Source: Alphaproteobacteria bacterium (lineage in GTDB: Bacteria > Pseudomonadota > Alphaproteobacteria > Rhodobacterales > Rhodobacteraceae). Taken from it: DNA of 6,510 nucleotides. Where the stretch lies: positions 1-6,510 of the forward strand of contig JAURMY010000406.1 of the NCBI GenBank assembly GCA_030830465.1, read 5' to 3'. Position 1 is the stretch's first letter. Each line of letters starts with the position of its first letter. This document shows, one piece after another, positions 5,983-6,510 of the stretch. Both the position numbers and the translations under genes were made by a program. The notes under the pieces were generated by a model. That model saw only the letters and a program-made list of their open reading frames with translations. It did no database searches and was not told where the DNA came from.

Positions 5983-6510
5983 ATGACTGTCGCCTGGATC
6001 AAGAACGCGCCCGAGATCGTGGATCCCGGCTATTTGCCCAACGACGATCTGCGCCACTGGGCGGAACCGGGCGGCAAAACGCGGGATTCGCTGTTCTGGC
6101 AATTGATGATGCCGGATCACAAACTGGGCTTTCAGTGTTATCTCTACCTGACGAATGAAGGCAAGACAGGCTTTAACCTGATCCTGTGGGGCATCGAAAA
6201 GCGACCCTATGTCCTGGAAATGGTGCAGGGCGACGTGCCCGCCGATATGGATTTCAACGATTTCCACTTTGCCGGCCTGCGGGTCTGGCAACCGGCGGAC
6301 CAGAAGACCGCCAAGATCGCGTTTGAAAGCGAAAACGTGAAACTGGAATATGAATTCGAGGGCTTTCACGATCAGTTCAGTTACCGCAGCAATCCCGATG
6401 GCCTGCCGGACTGGTTTGCCAAGAACCGGCTGGAACAATCGGGTTGGGTCAAGGGGTTCATCGAATGGGATGGAAACCGTGTTGACTTTGACCGTATCGG
6501 TCATCGCGAC
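5983..6510 (+). CDS. AttH/CrtC-like (DUF7064/7065-type) beta-rich protein, 3' end missing
   Basis: The frame is open from ATG 5983 to the last base, giving 176 residues without a stop, so the gene continues to the right. The sequence is rich in aromatic and charged residues and reads as alternating beta strands; there is no signal peptide or membrane segment. Near the end are FEGFHDQFSY (125-134), NRLEQSGWVKG (148-158), WDGNRVDFD (162-170) and GHRD (173-176). These resemble the lipocalin-like proteins related to hydroxyneurosporene synthase/AttH (DUF7064/7065), where an EQSG...V.G strand is followed by a G.RDHSWG motif; GHRD would be the start of it. Such proteins often lie near lipid, steroid or terpenoid degradation genes, but their activity is mostly unknown. 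The assignment rests on recognition of a partial sequence and is moderate. The gene diverges from the phosphatase gene. Confidence 0.65.
   Translation, partial: MTVAWIKNAPEIVDPGYLPNDDLRHWAEPGGKTRDSLFWQLMMPDHKLGFQCYLYLTNEGKTGFNLILWGIEKRPYVLEMVQGDVPADMDFNDFHFAGLRVWQPADQKTAKIAFESENVKLEYEFEGFHDQFSYRSNPDGLPDWFAKNRLEQSGWVKGFIEWDGNRVDFDRIGHRD

Noticed and set aside
5896..6504. N-terminal extension of the phosphatase frame by about 203 codons
   Set aside because: The extension is antisense to the gene at 5983, lacks phosphatase family similarity, and would run through the promoter region. The family N-terminus begins at the ATG at 5895.
1..6510. tRNA, rRNA, CRISPR, insertion sequence or phage features
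   Set aside because: I looked for direct repeat arrays, terminal inverted repeats and RNA gene signatures and saw none; almost the whole window is accounted for by eight metabolic or enzyme-like genes.

Overview
The window is a dense, GC-rich (roughly 60% or more G+C by eye) piece of a bacterial chromosome, most likely from an alphaproteobacterium of the Rhodobacterales. Two things suggest this: the protein sequences and codon use, and a G5/C5 hairpin at 3297-3311 followed by a GGGATATTC / GGACCAAAGAAG-like tail, which resembles an intergenic element I know from Rhodobacter/Roseobacter-type genomes. The assignment is by recognition and was not checked by a search.

From 1 to 5133 lies a fatty-acyl-CoA catabolic locus, all on the + strand. 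The first block (1-3279) is a tight operon: the C-terminal part of an SCP-x-type thiolase (cut by the left edge), a 150-aa single hot-dog MaoC-type enoyl-CoA hydratase, a 290-aa CitE/HpcH-type beta-hydroxyacyl-CoA lyase (ATGA overlap with the MaoC gene), and a 393-aa acyl-CoA dehydrogenase. An 88-bp gap follows with two adjacent hairpins. The second block (3368-5133) is an SDR of the MFE-2 (3R)-hydroxyacyl-CoA dehydrogenase type, overlapping by one base a hydratase-2-type MaoC protein.

Taken together, the proteins give two possible routes for an enoyl-CoA made by the dehydrogenase. In one, hydratase 2 forms the (3R)-hydroxyacyl-CoA, the SDR oxidises it and the thiolase cleaves it. This is the enzyme set that peroxisomes use, as MFE-2 plus SCP-x, for 2-methyl-branched and bile-acid side chains. 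In the other, the small MaoC protein hydrates a different enoyl-CoA and the CitE-like protein cleaves the hydroxyacyl-CoA directly, as in itaconyl/citramalyl-CoA or leucine-type degradation. The actual substrate cannot be read from the sequence.

The right part is unrelated in layout. A gene for a tyrosine/dual-specificity phosphatase of the CxxGKDRTG family runs on the - strand (5137-5895), tail-to-tail with the hydratase gene only 3 nt away. It diverges from a + strand gene (5983 to beyond the right edge) that encodes what looks like an AttH/CrtC-like (DUF7064/7065-type) beta-rich protein. The 87-bp AT-richer region between them carries a good sigma70-type promoter for the phosphatase and weaker candidates for the other gene. 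I see no tRNA, rRNA, CRISPR, transposase or phage genes.
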